From the NCBI GenBank assembly GCA_903924465.1, contig CAIYBN010000047.1:1-38806 (forward strand): DNA of 38,806 nt, in the 5' to 3' direction. Position 1 is the first letter of the stretch; each line of letters opens with the position of its first letter. Under the pieces are notes generated by a model. The model was not told where the DNA came from. It worked only from the letters and a program-made list of their open reading frames with translations, and searched no databases. The translations under genes and the position numbers were made by a program. Source of the DNA: an uncultured Myxococcales bacterium. GTDB lineage: Bacteria; Myxococcota_A; UBA9042. Shown in pieces: positions 17,999-27,084 of the stretch.

Positions 17999-19507
17999 CT
18001 ACTTGCACTGGCCAATGGCGGTGCAGACGGAACCGCTGGCAAGCCCGCAACAGACTTCCGTGGTGGCGCAGTCCGCTTTGGTCTTGCAAGGAGTCGGAGC
18101 GGGCGGCGCGCAATCCTTCGGGCACGTCGTGGCCGTCTCTTGCGGCGCCGAGCAGGTCCCGTCGCCGCAGACGACCGGCGGACCGCCGCCACACAAGCTG
18201 GCATAGTCGCTGCAGCAGTCGTTGTTCTGCGGGCACTGGTTGTCGCACTGGCAAGACCCCTGGGTGTTGGAATAGTTGCCGCAGTTGCCCTGGCAAGTCG
18301 TCTGCACGGTTCCGCCGCCGCCACCGCCGCCGCTCTGGAAGCACTTCGACTGCTGGCCGCATTGGAAAATGCCCATCACCGCGCCGCCCATGCCGCCGCC
18401 TTGCAGGCACTGCTGCGGGTTGTTCTGGTTGTTGTTCACGCAGTCGACAACGGTCACGCACGCCGGATCCGCCTGGCAGGCCTTGTATTCCGTCGGGCAG
18501 GATGTCTGCAGGCAAGTCTCCTGCGGATTGACAGGCTGCTTGCAGTCGGCCGGGCAGGTCAGCATCGTCTCATCGGGATCGCAGACACCATTGCCGCAAT
18601 TCTTCAGACCGCCACCGCCGCCGGTCGTGTTGTTGCAGGTGGAGCCCTGGATGCACTGGTCAAGCGCCGTCTGGTTCTGGTTGTTGCCGCACTGTTGCGG
18701 TGTGCCGCCGGTGTTGAAGCAGTCGACCGCCGCGACGCACTTCGGATCCGCGCTGCATGCGGCATATTCGTTGGGGCACGCCTTGTGGTAGCACGCTTCC
18801 GTCTGCGTCTGCGGCTTCGTGCAGTCCTTCGGGCAGGTCAGCATCGTCTCGCCTTGATCGCAGGCGCCGTTGCCGCATGTCGCCGTCGTGCCGCCGCCAC
18901 CGCCGGTCTGGCCACCACAATTGGCTTGCTGCACGCATTGCGTCAGGGCTTGAACTTCCTGGCTGACCTTTTGCGACGTCAAGCACTCGTTGCCGCCGCC
19001 GGCGTTGAAGCACTGAATCGCGGTCACGCACGCCGCATCCGCAGTGCAGGTGTCGTATTGTTTGCCGCAGGCTTTGTGCTTGCAGTCTTCCGCCGGCGTC
19101 GCAGGCGTTTTGCAGTCTGCCGCGCACAGCAGCATCGTCTCATTGGGCGCCTCGCAAATACCGTTGCCGCATACGTTTGGCCCGCCGGTTGCATCCGGGC
19201 CAACGACCGTGGCGCAGTCGGCCGGACACGTGGTTGCGTTTTCCGCCGGTCCTTCGCACGTGCCGTTGCCGCAGACAAATGACACCACTGCGTCGTTCAC
19301 CGCGACGGCTGCGTCGTCCGTGCCCGCTGTCGCGTCGGCGCCGCTCAGCGATCCATCGCCTCCGGCCGTCCCATCGCCTTCCGTCACGCCTTGCGCGCCC
19401 GCGACCGCGGAATCGGAGCCGCAAGCGGCCACGCTCAAGGAAAGCGCCGCCAGAAGCGCGACGAGGCAACAGCTACACTTGACCATCGAGATTTTCATAT
19501 TCCGCAT
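17999..19507 (-). CDS. Cys-rich lipoprotein with somatomedin-B domain
   Basis: The 502-residue protein has a lipoprotein signal with lipobox VAAC (Cys29). The start at 19507 is backed by GGAG nine bases upstream; other in-frame ATGs lie at 19498 and 19486. After a Gly/Ala/Asp linker comes a CGNGTC...CPADC module (79-98). Then three units (about 113-198, 211-291, 304-389) each pair such a module with a Cys-rich helical-looking segment (HKACPNEYAACSADPKC type) and end in a Gly-rich linker. Residues 405-439 match the somatomedin-B domain: all eight Cys, including CQCDNQC and DCCSDY. A last CGDGTC module and a CCGLASGSVC tail close the protein. Somatomedin-B is a small disulfide knot known mainly from animal vitronectin and ENPP proteins, where it mediates protein contacts. 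A surface-binding role is inferred. Confidence 0.85.
   Translation of the reverse strand: MRNMKISMVKCSCCLVALLAALSLSVAACGSDSAVAGAQGVTEGDGTAGGDGSLSGADATAGTDDAAVAVNDAVVSFVCGNGTCEGPAENATTCPADCATVVGPDATGGPNVCGNGICEAPNETMLLCAADCKTPATPAEDCKHKACGKQYDTCTADAACVTAIQCFNAGGGNECLTSQKVSQEVQALTQCVQQANCGGQTGGGGGTTATCGNGACDQGETMLTCPKDCTKPQTQTEACYHKACPNEYAACSADPKCVAAVDCFNTGGTPQQCGNNQNQTALDQCIQGSTCNNTTGGGGGLKNCGNGVCDPDETMLTCPADCKQPVNPQETCLQTSCPTEYKACQADPACVTVVDCVNNNQNNPQQCLQGGGMGGAVMGIFQCGQQSKCFQSGGGGGGGTVQTTCQGNCGNYSNTQGSCQCDNQCPQNNDCCSDYASLCGGGPPVVCGDGTCSAPQETATTCPKDCAPPAPTPCKTKADCATTEVCCGLASGSVCTAIGQCK
18191..18295 (-). other. Somatomedin-B domain coding segment
   Basis: Residues 405-439 of the lipoprotein. 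The eight Cys lie at 405, 409, 419, 421, 425, 431, 432 and 439. Relative to the first, the spacing is 0, 4, 14, 16, 20, 26, 27, 34, the same as Cys 5, 9, 19, 21, 25, 31, 32 and 39 of human vitronectin. The CQCD and CCxDY signatures are intact. Confidence 0.85.
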
Positions 19508-19645
19508 GTGACGCGTCTCCAAACCTGACTGATTCGACATCCGATCGTTTTGCCTGACAGCCGCGGATTCCCGCCCAAGGCTGCGGCGTTCTTTGTACCC
19601 GCCCCCGGGCGACTTTGCCAGTACTGATTGCTGCGGTTCCCCCCC

Positions 19646-19673
19646 TTGACGCGCGTTCGCGGTGTCCTACCTT
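19646..19673 (+). promoter_or_regulatory. Possible sigma-70 promoter of groESL
   Basis: TTGACG (19646-19651), 16 bases and TACCTT (19668-19673). Transcription from here would give a groES leader of about 165 bases that includes the 19740-19768 inverted repeat. A typical sigma-32 pair (CTTGAA / CCCCAT) is not evident. Confidence 0.4.
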
Positions 19674-19739
19674 GCGCCGTGCCTTGGACAGCGAGAAGCT
19701 GGCCTTGCGCGCAAGAACGCAATTTGCTTGAGGTGTCCC

Positions 19740-19768
19740 GATCGGCGCGGTTGTCATCGTCGCCGATC
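19740..19768 (+). promoter_or_regulatory. Perfect 8-bp inverted repeat in the groES leader
   Basis: GATCGGCG (19740-19747) and CGCCGATC (19761-19768) are exact reverse complements separated by 13 bases. The element lies between the likely promoter and the groES start, about 75 bases before the ATG. This is where a repressor operator or an RNA structure controlling chaperonin expression would sit. It does not have the CIRCE sequence. Its function is inferred only. Confidence 0.4.
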
Positions 19769-19843
19769 CAGCCGCAACGTCACTGACCAATCTTGGGATC
19801 ACCCGGTCAATCCCTGTCATTTCATTCACTTCAAGGAGCTACC

Positions 19844-20131
19844 ATGAGCATTCGTCCCCTGTATGACAACGTCCTCGTCAAGCGCGCCGAAGCCGAAGAG
19901 CGCACGTCCGGCGGTTTGTTCCTGCCCAGCGCCGCGCAGGAAAAACAGGTTTACGGCGAAGTGAAAGCCGTCGGCAAAGGCAAAGTCCTGAAGGACGGCA
20001 GCCTGCGGGCGCCGACCGTCAAAGTCGGCGACAAAGTCCTGCTGGCCAAATGGGGCGGCAACGAAATCAAGCACGACGGCGAGGAATACCTGATTCTCAA
20101 GGAATCCGAGCTGTTGGCCATCATCAACTGA
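19844..20131 (+). CDS. groES: Co-chaperonin GroES
   Basis: This 95-residue protein is a standard GroES: RPLYDNVLVKR at the N-terminus, the mobile loop TSGGLFLPSAAQEK that contacts GroEL, VGDKVLLAKWGGNEIK, and a LILKESELLAII end. It caps the GroEL ring during cytoplasmic protein folding. AAGGAG six bases upstream supports the ATG at 19844 rather than a longer reading. It is followed 54 bases later by groEL, the usual bicistronic order. Confidence 0.98.
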   Translation: MSIRPLYDNVLVKRAEAEERTSGGLFLPSAAQEKQVYGEVKAVGKGKVLKDGSLRAPTVKVGDKVLLAKWGGNEIKHDGEEYLILKESELLAIIN

Positions 20132-21772
<1,641 letters not shown>

Positions 21773-21824
21773 GCGCAGCTCACACCGGCCAATTCTTCCG
21801 GGTCAACGCCAGATAGGTGATGTC

Positions 21825-22448
21825 GTGTCGGCAAGTCATAGCAAGCATTCCAGACCGGCGGACGATGATGCGCAGCTCGATCCGTCAGGCGTACCGTCGG
21901 ACGGTGACGCGTCCGATCAGCCGCCTGAGGATCCGTACGTCGTCCGTTTGAAGCGGGACATCGCCGAGCGCGACAGCCGGCTGGCCGAGGCCGAGGAGAA
22001 GGTCCGGCACTACGCGCAATCTGCAGACAAGATGCGGACGGAGTACCAAGCCTCGCGGGAGCGCGTGCAGCGTGAGAACGAGCGCAACGCCGCGCGCGAG
22101 AAGCTCAAGCTGGTCGGTGGTTTGCTGGAAGTGCTGGATTCCTTGGACCGATCCTTGGACAGCGCCAAGGGCGGCGAAGTCAACAGTTCCTTCGTCGCTG
22201 GCGTGCAGTTGATCCGCAGCCAGTTGGAAGGCGCGCTGACCGGACTTGGCTTGGTGCGGTTTGACGGTCTCGGCGAGTCTTTTGATCCGAATCGGCATCA
22301 GGCGGTCACGTCGGTGCCGGTCACCGACCCGGCGCAAGCGGGACGGGTGTTGCACTGTGTGGCCGCCGGTGTGCTCGTCGGCGATGAAGTCGTGCGTGCG
22401 GCGTCGGTTGTGGTGGGGCAAGGCACGGCGAGCGAAGACGTGCATTAG
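21825..22448 (+). CDS. grpE: Nucleotide exchange factor GrpE
   Basis: This 207-residue protein has an acidic, disordered N-terminus, a long coiled-coil helix (about 42-100) and the C-terminal beta domain with GLGESFDPNRHQAVTSVP and VLVGDEVVRAASVVVGQG, the family's diagnostic end. GrpE drives ADP release from DnaK. The GTG at 21825 is preceded by AGGTGA at good spacing; the nearby ATG at 21820 is in another frame. It lies 52 bases after groEL and probably shares its transcript. No dnaK, dnaJ or hrcA is present in the window, so the usual grpE-dnaK grouping is absent here. Confidence 0.93.
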   Translation: MSASHSKHSRPADDDAQLDPSGVPSDGDASDQPPEDPYVVRLKRDIAERDSRLAEAEEKVRHYAQSADKMRTEYQASRERVQRENERNAAREKLKLVGGLLEVLDSLDRSLDSAKGGEVNSSFVAGVQLIRSQLEGALTGLGLVRFDGLGESFDPNRHQAVTSVPVTDPAQAGRVLHCVAAGVLVGDEVVRAASVVVGQGTASEDVH

Positions 22449-22451
22449 CCG

Positions 22452-23285
22452 TCAGGTCAGCCGCCGCCAGAGTTCGCCAGAGCGCTCCACCCGCGACAAT
22501 TCGGCCAAGTGAATCAAGTGCGACTGCATGGATCGCAGCGCGATGGGCCAAGCCAGACGCGAGACGTCGCCGTAAGCGGCCGGCAACAGGACGTCGACTT
22601 CGGTCCAGGTCCGCGGCAGCGCTTCCAGTACCTTTTGCTCACGTGCCAGGCGATGCAGCCGGTAGTGATCCAGCACTGCGACTGCTTCGTGCAGGACCTG
22701 TCCGTGCGCCGGCGCGAGCGCGTGCGGATGGAGGCGTGCCATCTTGTCCAGACTCGCCAGATAGTCGCCCATGTGGCCATCTTGGGGGTCGATGAGAATC
22801 GTCCCCTCGCCCGCGACCATGTCGCCCGCCACCAGCACCGAAGTCGTGGCGTGCCACAGCACCAGATGCCCCGGCGCGTGGCCCGGCGTGTGAATGGCCT
22901 GCCACGGCGAACCATCCGCGTTGCGTGCGACCATTTCCGCGTCCGCCACCAGCCGATCCACGCGGATTTCCGGCAGGAGGTCCGCCGTACGCGCGTGCGC
23001 CCAGACCGGCAACCCCAGCCGCGCGCGCAGGTCCAGGGCCGCGCCCACGTGATCGCGATGGTGGTGCGTCAGGAACAGCGCCTGCACGACAATGCCTGCC
23101 CGTTGCGCTTCCTCCAGCAACGCTGCCAACCGGTTCTGGTCCACGCGCGCGGGCGCTGCCGGGTCCACGAGCACCGCCTCCAGATCGCCCACCAGGTAGT
23201 GATTGGTCATCGTCGCGGGCGGCAATGTCGGCGTCGTCAGCGGCAAGCGCCACAGTCCAGCGGATTCACGCAGCGCTTCCAGCAT
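22452..23285 (-). CDS. MBL-fold metallohydrolase
   Basis: The 277-residue protein carries the full metallo-beta-lactamase-fold metal site: THHHRDH (73-79), HTPGHAPGH (132-140), GDMV (Asp155) and APAHG (His194). After the core comes a helical tail of about 80 residues, similar to that of LACTB2-like and glyoxalase II-like hydrolases. The substrate is likely a thioester, ester or nucleic acid, but cannot be assigned. The frame is open to 23411, but the ATG at 23285 is chosen because GGAGG lies eight bases before it and the longer version would overlap the start of the divergent lipoprotein gene. It converges on grpE with three bases between stop codons. Confidence 0.85.
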   Translation of the reverse strand: MLEALRESAGLWRLPLTTPTLPPATMTNHYLVGDLEAVLVDPAAPARVDQNRLAALLEEAQRAGIVVQALFLTHHHRDHVGAALDLRARLGLPVWAHARTADLLPEIRVDRLVADAEMVARNADGSPWQAIHTPGHAPGHLVLWHATTSVLVAGDMVAGEGTILIDPQDGHMGDYLASLDKMARLHPHALAPAHGQVLHEAVAVLDHYRLHRLAREQKVLEALPRTWTEVDVLLPAAYGDVSRLAWPIALRSMQSHLIHLAELSRVERSGELWRRLT

Positions 23286-23409
23286 CGCCTTCACCTCCGG
23301 ACGCGCGACGTCCACGCGGATCGTCGCCGGTTGGCCGGGCAATCGCAAGCGGCGGTTGCATCGTGGCGCTGTTCCCGGCACAGTGTACCCGACCGATTTG
23401 GAGGCGATC

Positions 23410-26400
23410 ATGCCCCACGCTTTGAGACCGCATCACCAGAATCAGGGTTTCCACGTGCGCGACCGCGCGAGCGTTCACGTGCGCGCGTGTCTGGCTGTGC
23501 TCGCCGTGCTCGGTTGTTCGAACACGCCGGCCGCAACGACGACAGACGTCGTCGATCCCCTGCTGCAACTGGATGCGACGACAACGGAATTGCCGTCGTG
23601 GCAGAACGAGAACGACGTCCAAACGGGTGACAACTCAGCGAGCGGCGACGGCGGCGTCCCCTGCCCCGAAGGCGGACGCAAAGGCGACGGCACCTGCTGC
23701 CCGAGTGGCTTGTACTGGGACGCCGCCACCAGCAACTGCCTCGCCGCGGGACCTTCCGGCTGCTTCCCCTCCGGCAAGGAAGATCCCGCCAGCTGCGTTC
23801 CGCGCTGGTGCTTTGCCTACCTCGACGACAACCACCAGCCCTGCACGCCCGGACCGGAAACCTGCCGCGCGGTCACCTCGCCCTGTCCGGCGAACGCGGC
23901 CGATATCCACATCGGCTGCCCGGCGGGCCAAGCGCCCGAGACCAGCTGCGCGCCAGCGGGCGACGTCGTCCTGCCCAGTGCGACGGGCGCGATTGTGCCG
24001 TGGACGGATGGAGCCGCACTCCCAGCGTTGCCGTCGCTGACGCTGCTGACGGGTCCACCCGCGTTGCCCAAGCCGATCGCTACGCCGATGTGGTGCTACG
24101 ACGGGGCCGGCGCGCTCATCGACGCCACCGCAACGCCCTCCCTCTGCGTTTCCACCGCGTGCGCGATCGGCCAACGGCCCAATCCAGCCGCAACGTCAGC
24201 GTGTCAAGATGTTGCCGGTCCCGCGTGGACCTGCCCGCCCGGTTTCGTCGTGGCAGGCGATAGCTGCGCGCCTGATCCCGCCGATTGCACCGACCCGTGG
24301 GGCGGCGTTACACCCGGTCCAAACGTCGTCTTTGTTTCTGCCAGCGCCGCTGCCGGCGGCACGGGTACGCAAGCTGCGCCGTTCCAAAATCTCGCCGACG
24401 CGGTCCTGGCTTTGCCCACCGGTGGCACGATCGCGATCGGTGCCGGCAGCTACAGCGGCAATGTCTCCCTGGTCCAGCCGATCCTGCTGCGCGGCGCCTG
24501 CGCCAAGGACGTGATCTTGCAGGGCGCGGCCGGCACACCCACGGTATTGGTCGGCGAAAAGTCCGGCAGCGAAGTGAGCGATGTCACCATCACCGGCGGG
24601 CGCTATGGCATCCAGGTTGAAGGCAAAGTGCAGGCGACGGTCCAGCACACCTACGTCCACAGCGCGGCGCAAGGCGGCATTTACGTGGTGGATGGCGCGA
24701 CAGCCAAGGTCCAGAACACGTTCGTCTACACAACTTTGCCCGGCGACAACAGCACCCACGGCCGCGGTATCGATGTGGAGAGTGGCACATTGGACGTGAG
24801 CAACGTCCGGCTCACCAGCAACCGAGAATTCGGCCTGTTCGGCGCCGATTCGACCGTCACGGTTCAGTCACTCGTCGTCGACGCCACGTTGGCGCAGAAA
24901 TCCGACAACAAATCCGGCTACGGCGTGTACATCGTCGGCACCGGCGCGTTGAGCGCCACCGAGCTGCGCGTCAGCGGCAACCGCGGGTTTGGCGTCCGCA
25001 TCGAGGGGAAAATCGCGGCATCTGGCGAGAACTGGTGGATTGACGGAACGTTGCCCGACGGCGACCAGAAAGACGGCATCGGTCTGGGCACCTTCACGTC
25101 GAGTGTCAAGGTCACGGACTTACGCGTCACCAACAGCCACCAGCACGGCATTTGGGTCGTCGATCCGGGCGCCAGCTTGTCCGGCCACAACGTGCTGGTC
25201 AGCGATACGCAACCCCAAGCATCGGACAGCACCGGCGGCCAGGGCGTCGTGATCGAAGGTGTCGGCGCCAGCGCGCAGTTTAGCGGGCTCCGGGTGCACG
25301 GCAGCCACGCGCACGGCCTGAGCGCCGCCGGTCAAGATGCCGCGGTTGGCCTCGACTTCGCCGTGATCGACGCCACGCAGCCACGCGTGTCGGACAAAAG
25401 CGCTGGCGTCGGCATGGAAATCCTCGACGGGGCAAAGTTGCTCTTGCCGCCTGCCGGAAGCGTCACGATCGCCGGCAGCTACACCACCGGTTTGCTCCTG
25501 AGCAACGGCACCTGGAGCGGCGGCACAGTCCGCGTGCAGGACACCAGTTCCACGCAAATCGACGGCCAGGGCGGCCAGGGCGCGGTGATCGAATCCGGTT
25601 CCCAGGTCAGCGACGCGACTTTGCGCGTCGCCAACAGCCACGACAATGGCATCGTCATTGTGTCAAAAACGACGGGCGTGAAGAATGCCGTCCTGGAGGC
25701 GAACGCGACCTTGCCGCGAACCAGCGACGGAACCGGCGGCGGCGGCGTCCTCATTGCCGAAGGCGCCAATGTCCAAGCCAGCGTCACGGCGACGAGCAGC
25801 CGCGGCTACGGCCTCGCGTTGGACGGCATCGGCACCCAACTCGACGCGAAAAGCGGCGTGGTCATCGGCTTCACGCAAATGAACGCGGACGGCAGCGGCG
25901 GCGACGGCATCCAGATCCTCGGCGGCGCGGCGTTGAGCGCCACCGGAGTCCGCGTCCAGAACAGCTTTGGCCACGGCATTTTCGCCTACGATACTGGCAG
26001 TTCGCTGAAAGCGTCGCACGTGGAAGTGAGCGAAACGCAAGTCAACAGTTCGCCCGCCTGGGGTCGGGGCATCAGCATCTCCCACGGCGCCAAAGCGACA
26101 CTCAGCGACGTCCACGTCGAGAGCAGCCATGACATCGGCCTTTTCGTCGCCGATACGACCACGACGGCGAGCATCGACGACCTGAGCATCGACGGCGGCA
26201 AGCGCGGCATCGCGGTCCAAAATCGCGCCGTCGTGACCGGTCATCGCTGGCGGCTGCAGAACCACAGCGAGATCGGACTGCTCGCGATCGATGGTGCCAC
26301 GCGCGTCGATGTGCGCGATCTGGCGGTACACAACGTCGGCTACGGCATCCAGGTGGCCAATCTCGCGACGGCGCGCTTGGCCCGCGTCGCGGTTGCAGGG

Positions 26401-27084
26401 GCGCAAGGCGTCGGCATTGTCGTCGACGGCAGCGAAATCGGTGGCGCGGCATCGAGTCTCGACCTGTTCGACTTGCGCGTCACCGACGTCACGGCCAACG
26501 CCGTCGGGGCTGGCCACGGCGCCGTCGCTCAAGCTGGCGGCATCCTGCGCATCGCCGGCATGGTCGCCCACAACTGGTCAGGCGTCGGCATCCTCAGCCT
26601 CGCAGGCAGCCTGGACGTCGGTGGCGCATTCTTGCAGTCCGCGACCGGTGGCGGCATTCGCGCCGTTGGCACGGACCTCAAACTCAACGGCTGCCGCACC
26701 GACGGCGTCACTGGCGTCGGCTGGTCCCAAACGGGCGGCGCCGCGCTCGTGTCCGAGTGCGCATTCCTCAACAGCAAACCCGACGATTTCGGCAACAGCA
26801 ATGGCATCGAAATCACGACGAACAGCACAGTCACCCTGGGCCGATCGCTGGTCAGCGGCATGCAAACGGCCGGCGTCGTGCTCGTCCATTCCAGCCTCAC
26901 CGCCGACGACGTGCGCGTCAGCGGCAACGGCGAGGGCTTATCCCGCGAAAATGGCGCCAGCGACACCTGGGTCCGCTCGCTGTTCTTTGGCAACAGCAGT
27001 GGCGACGTCGTCGACCCCGGCGACATCGCGCCGAGCAGCATTCCGGGCGACGTTGTCGTGCTCGACGGCAGCGATTCTCCCTGA
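23410..27084 (+). CDS. Cys-rich lipoprotein with right-handed parallel beta-helix
   Basis: The 1224-residue product has a long n-region and lipobox VLGC (Cys36); GGAGG just upstream supports the ATG at 23410. Residues about 80-295 are Cys-rich, with CPEGGRKGDGTCCPSGLYW and similar segments. From about 305 it has the entry motif of pectate-lyase-like beta-helices (GTGTQAAPFQNLADAV and GGTIAIGAGSY). It continues as helix coils to about 1200. Residues 451-940 show a regular repeat of about 55 residues (GxGVxIxxGA, then SHxHGIxV). The protein is probably surface-anchored. Beta-helices bind or cleave polysaccharides, but no catalytic cluster is evident, so an adhesin or structural role is as likely. 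Its stop overlaps the folC start (TGATG). Confidence 0.85.
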   Translation: MPHALRPHHQNQGFHVRDRASVHVRACLAVLAVLGCSNTPAATTTDVVDPLLQLDATTTELPSWQNENDVQTGDNSASGDGGVPCPEGGRKGDGTCCPSGLYWDAATSNCLAAGPSGCFPSGKEDPASCVPRWCFAYLDDNHQPCTPGPETCRAVTSPCPANAADIHIGCPAGQAPETSCAPAGDVVLPSATGAIVPWTDGAALPALPSLTLLTGPPALPKPIATPMWCYDGAGALIDATATPSLCVSTACAIGQRPNPAATSACQDVAGPAWTCPPGFVVAGDSCAPDPADCTDPWGGVTPGPNVVFVSASAAAGGTGTQAAPFQNLADAVLALPTGGTIAIGAGSYSGNVSLVQPILLRGACAKDVILQGAAGTPTVLVGEKSGSEVSDVTITGGRYGIQVEGKVQATVQHTYVHSAAQGGIYVVDGATAKVQNTFVYTTLPGDNSTHGRGIDVESGTLDVSNVRLTSNREFGLFGADSTVTVQSLVVDATLAQKSDNKSGYGVYIVGTGALSATELRVSGNRGFGVRIEGKIAASGENWWIDGTLPDGDQKDGIGLGTFTSSVKVTDLRVTNSHQHGIWVVDPGASLSGHNVLVSDTQPQASDSTGGQGVVIEGVGASAQFSGLRVHGSHAHGLSAAGQDAAVGLDFAVIDATQPRVSDKSAGVGMEILDGAKLLLPPAGSVTIAGSYTTGLLLSNGTWSGGTVRVQDTSSTQIDGQGGQGAVIESGSQVSDATLRVANSHDNGIVIVSKTTGVKNAVLEANATLPRTSDGTGGGGVLIAEGANVQASVTATSSRGYGLALDGIGTQLDAKSGVVIGFTQMNADGSGGDGIQILGGAALSATGVRVQNSFGHGIFAYDTGSSLKASHVEVSETQVNSSPAWGRGISISHGAKATLSDVHVESSHDIGLFVADTTTTASIDDLSIDGGKRGIAVQNRAVVTGHRWRLQNHSEIGLLAIDGATRVDVRDLAVHNVGYGIQVANLATARLARVAVAGAQGVGIVVDGSEIGGAASSLDLFDLRVTDVTANAVGAGHGAVAQAGGILRIAGMVAHNWSGVGILSLAGSLDVGGAFLQSATGGGIRAVGTDLKLNGCRTDGVTGVGWSQTGGAALVSECAFLNSKPDDFGNSNGIEITTNSTVTLGRSLVSGMQTAGVVLVHSSLTADDVRVSGNGEGLSRENGASDTWVRSLFFGNSSGDVVDPGDIAPSSIPGDVVVLDGSDSP
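24760..26229 (+). repeat. About 165-bp (55-residue) periodic repeat in the beta-helix gene
   Basis: Landmarks of the form GxGxxI recur at residues 451 (GRGIDVE), 503 (GYGVYIV), 555 (DGIGLG), 610 (GQGVVIE), 666 (GVGMEIL), 722 (GQGAVIE), 777 (GGGVLIA), 831 (GDGIQIL) and 885 (GRGISIS). The steps are 52 to 56 residues. Each unit would make about three helix turns and includes an SH-x-HGI-like segment. Copies are diverged at the DNA level. Confidence 0.7.

Larger units (their letters stand above)
19508..19843. other. Divergent intergenic region and groES leader
   Basis: This 336-base region separates the minus-strand somatomedin-B lipoprotein gene from groES. It carries no convincing gene. On the plus strand it has a promoter-like pair (19646-19673), a CTTGCGCGCAAG palindrome (19704-19715), an 8-bp inverted repeat (19740-19768) and the groES ribosome binding site (AAGGAG, 19833-19838). 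I looked for a CIRCE element (TTAGCACTC-N9-GAGTGCTAA) and found none. No clear promoter for the lipoprotein gene was found. Confidence 0.6.

Noticed and set aside
19473..19829. Possible small minus-strand gene between the somatomedin-B gene and groES
   Set aside because: No ribosome binding site or family resemblance; it covers the groES promoter region and the start of the lipoprotein gene.
19508..19843. CIRCE operator or sigma-32 promoter for groESL
   Set aside because: No TTAGCACTC/GAGTGCTAA pair and no CTTGAA/CCCCAT pair was found; only a different inverted repeat is present.
23286..23411. Longer start of the MBL hydrolase at 23411
   Set aside because: It would overlap the divergent lipoprotein start, and the extra residues are not MBL-like. 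GGAGG lies before the ATG at 23285.
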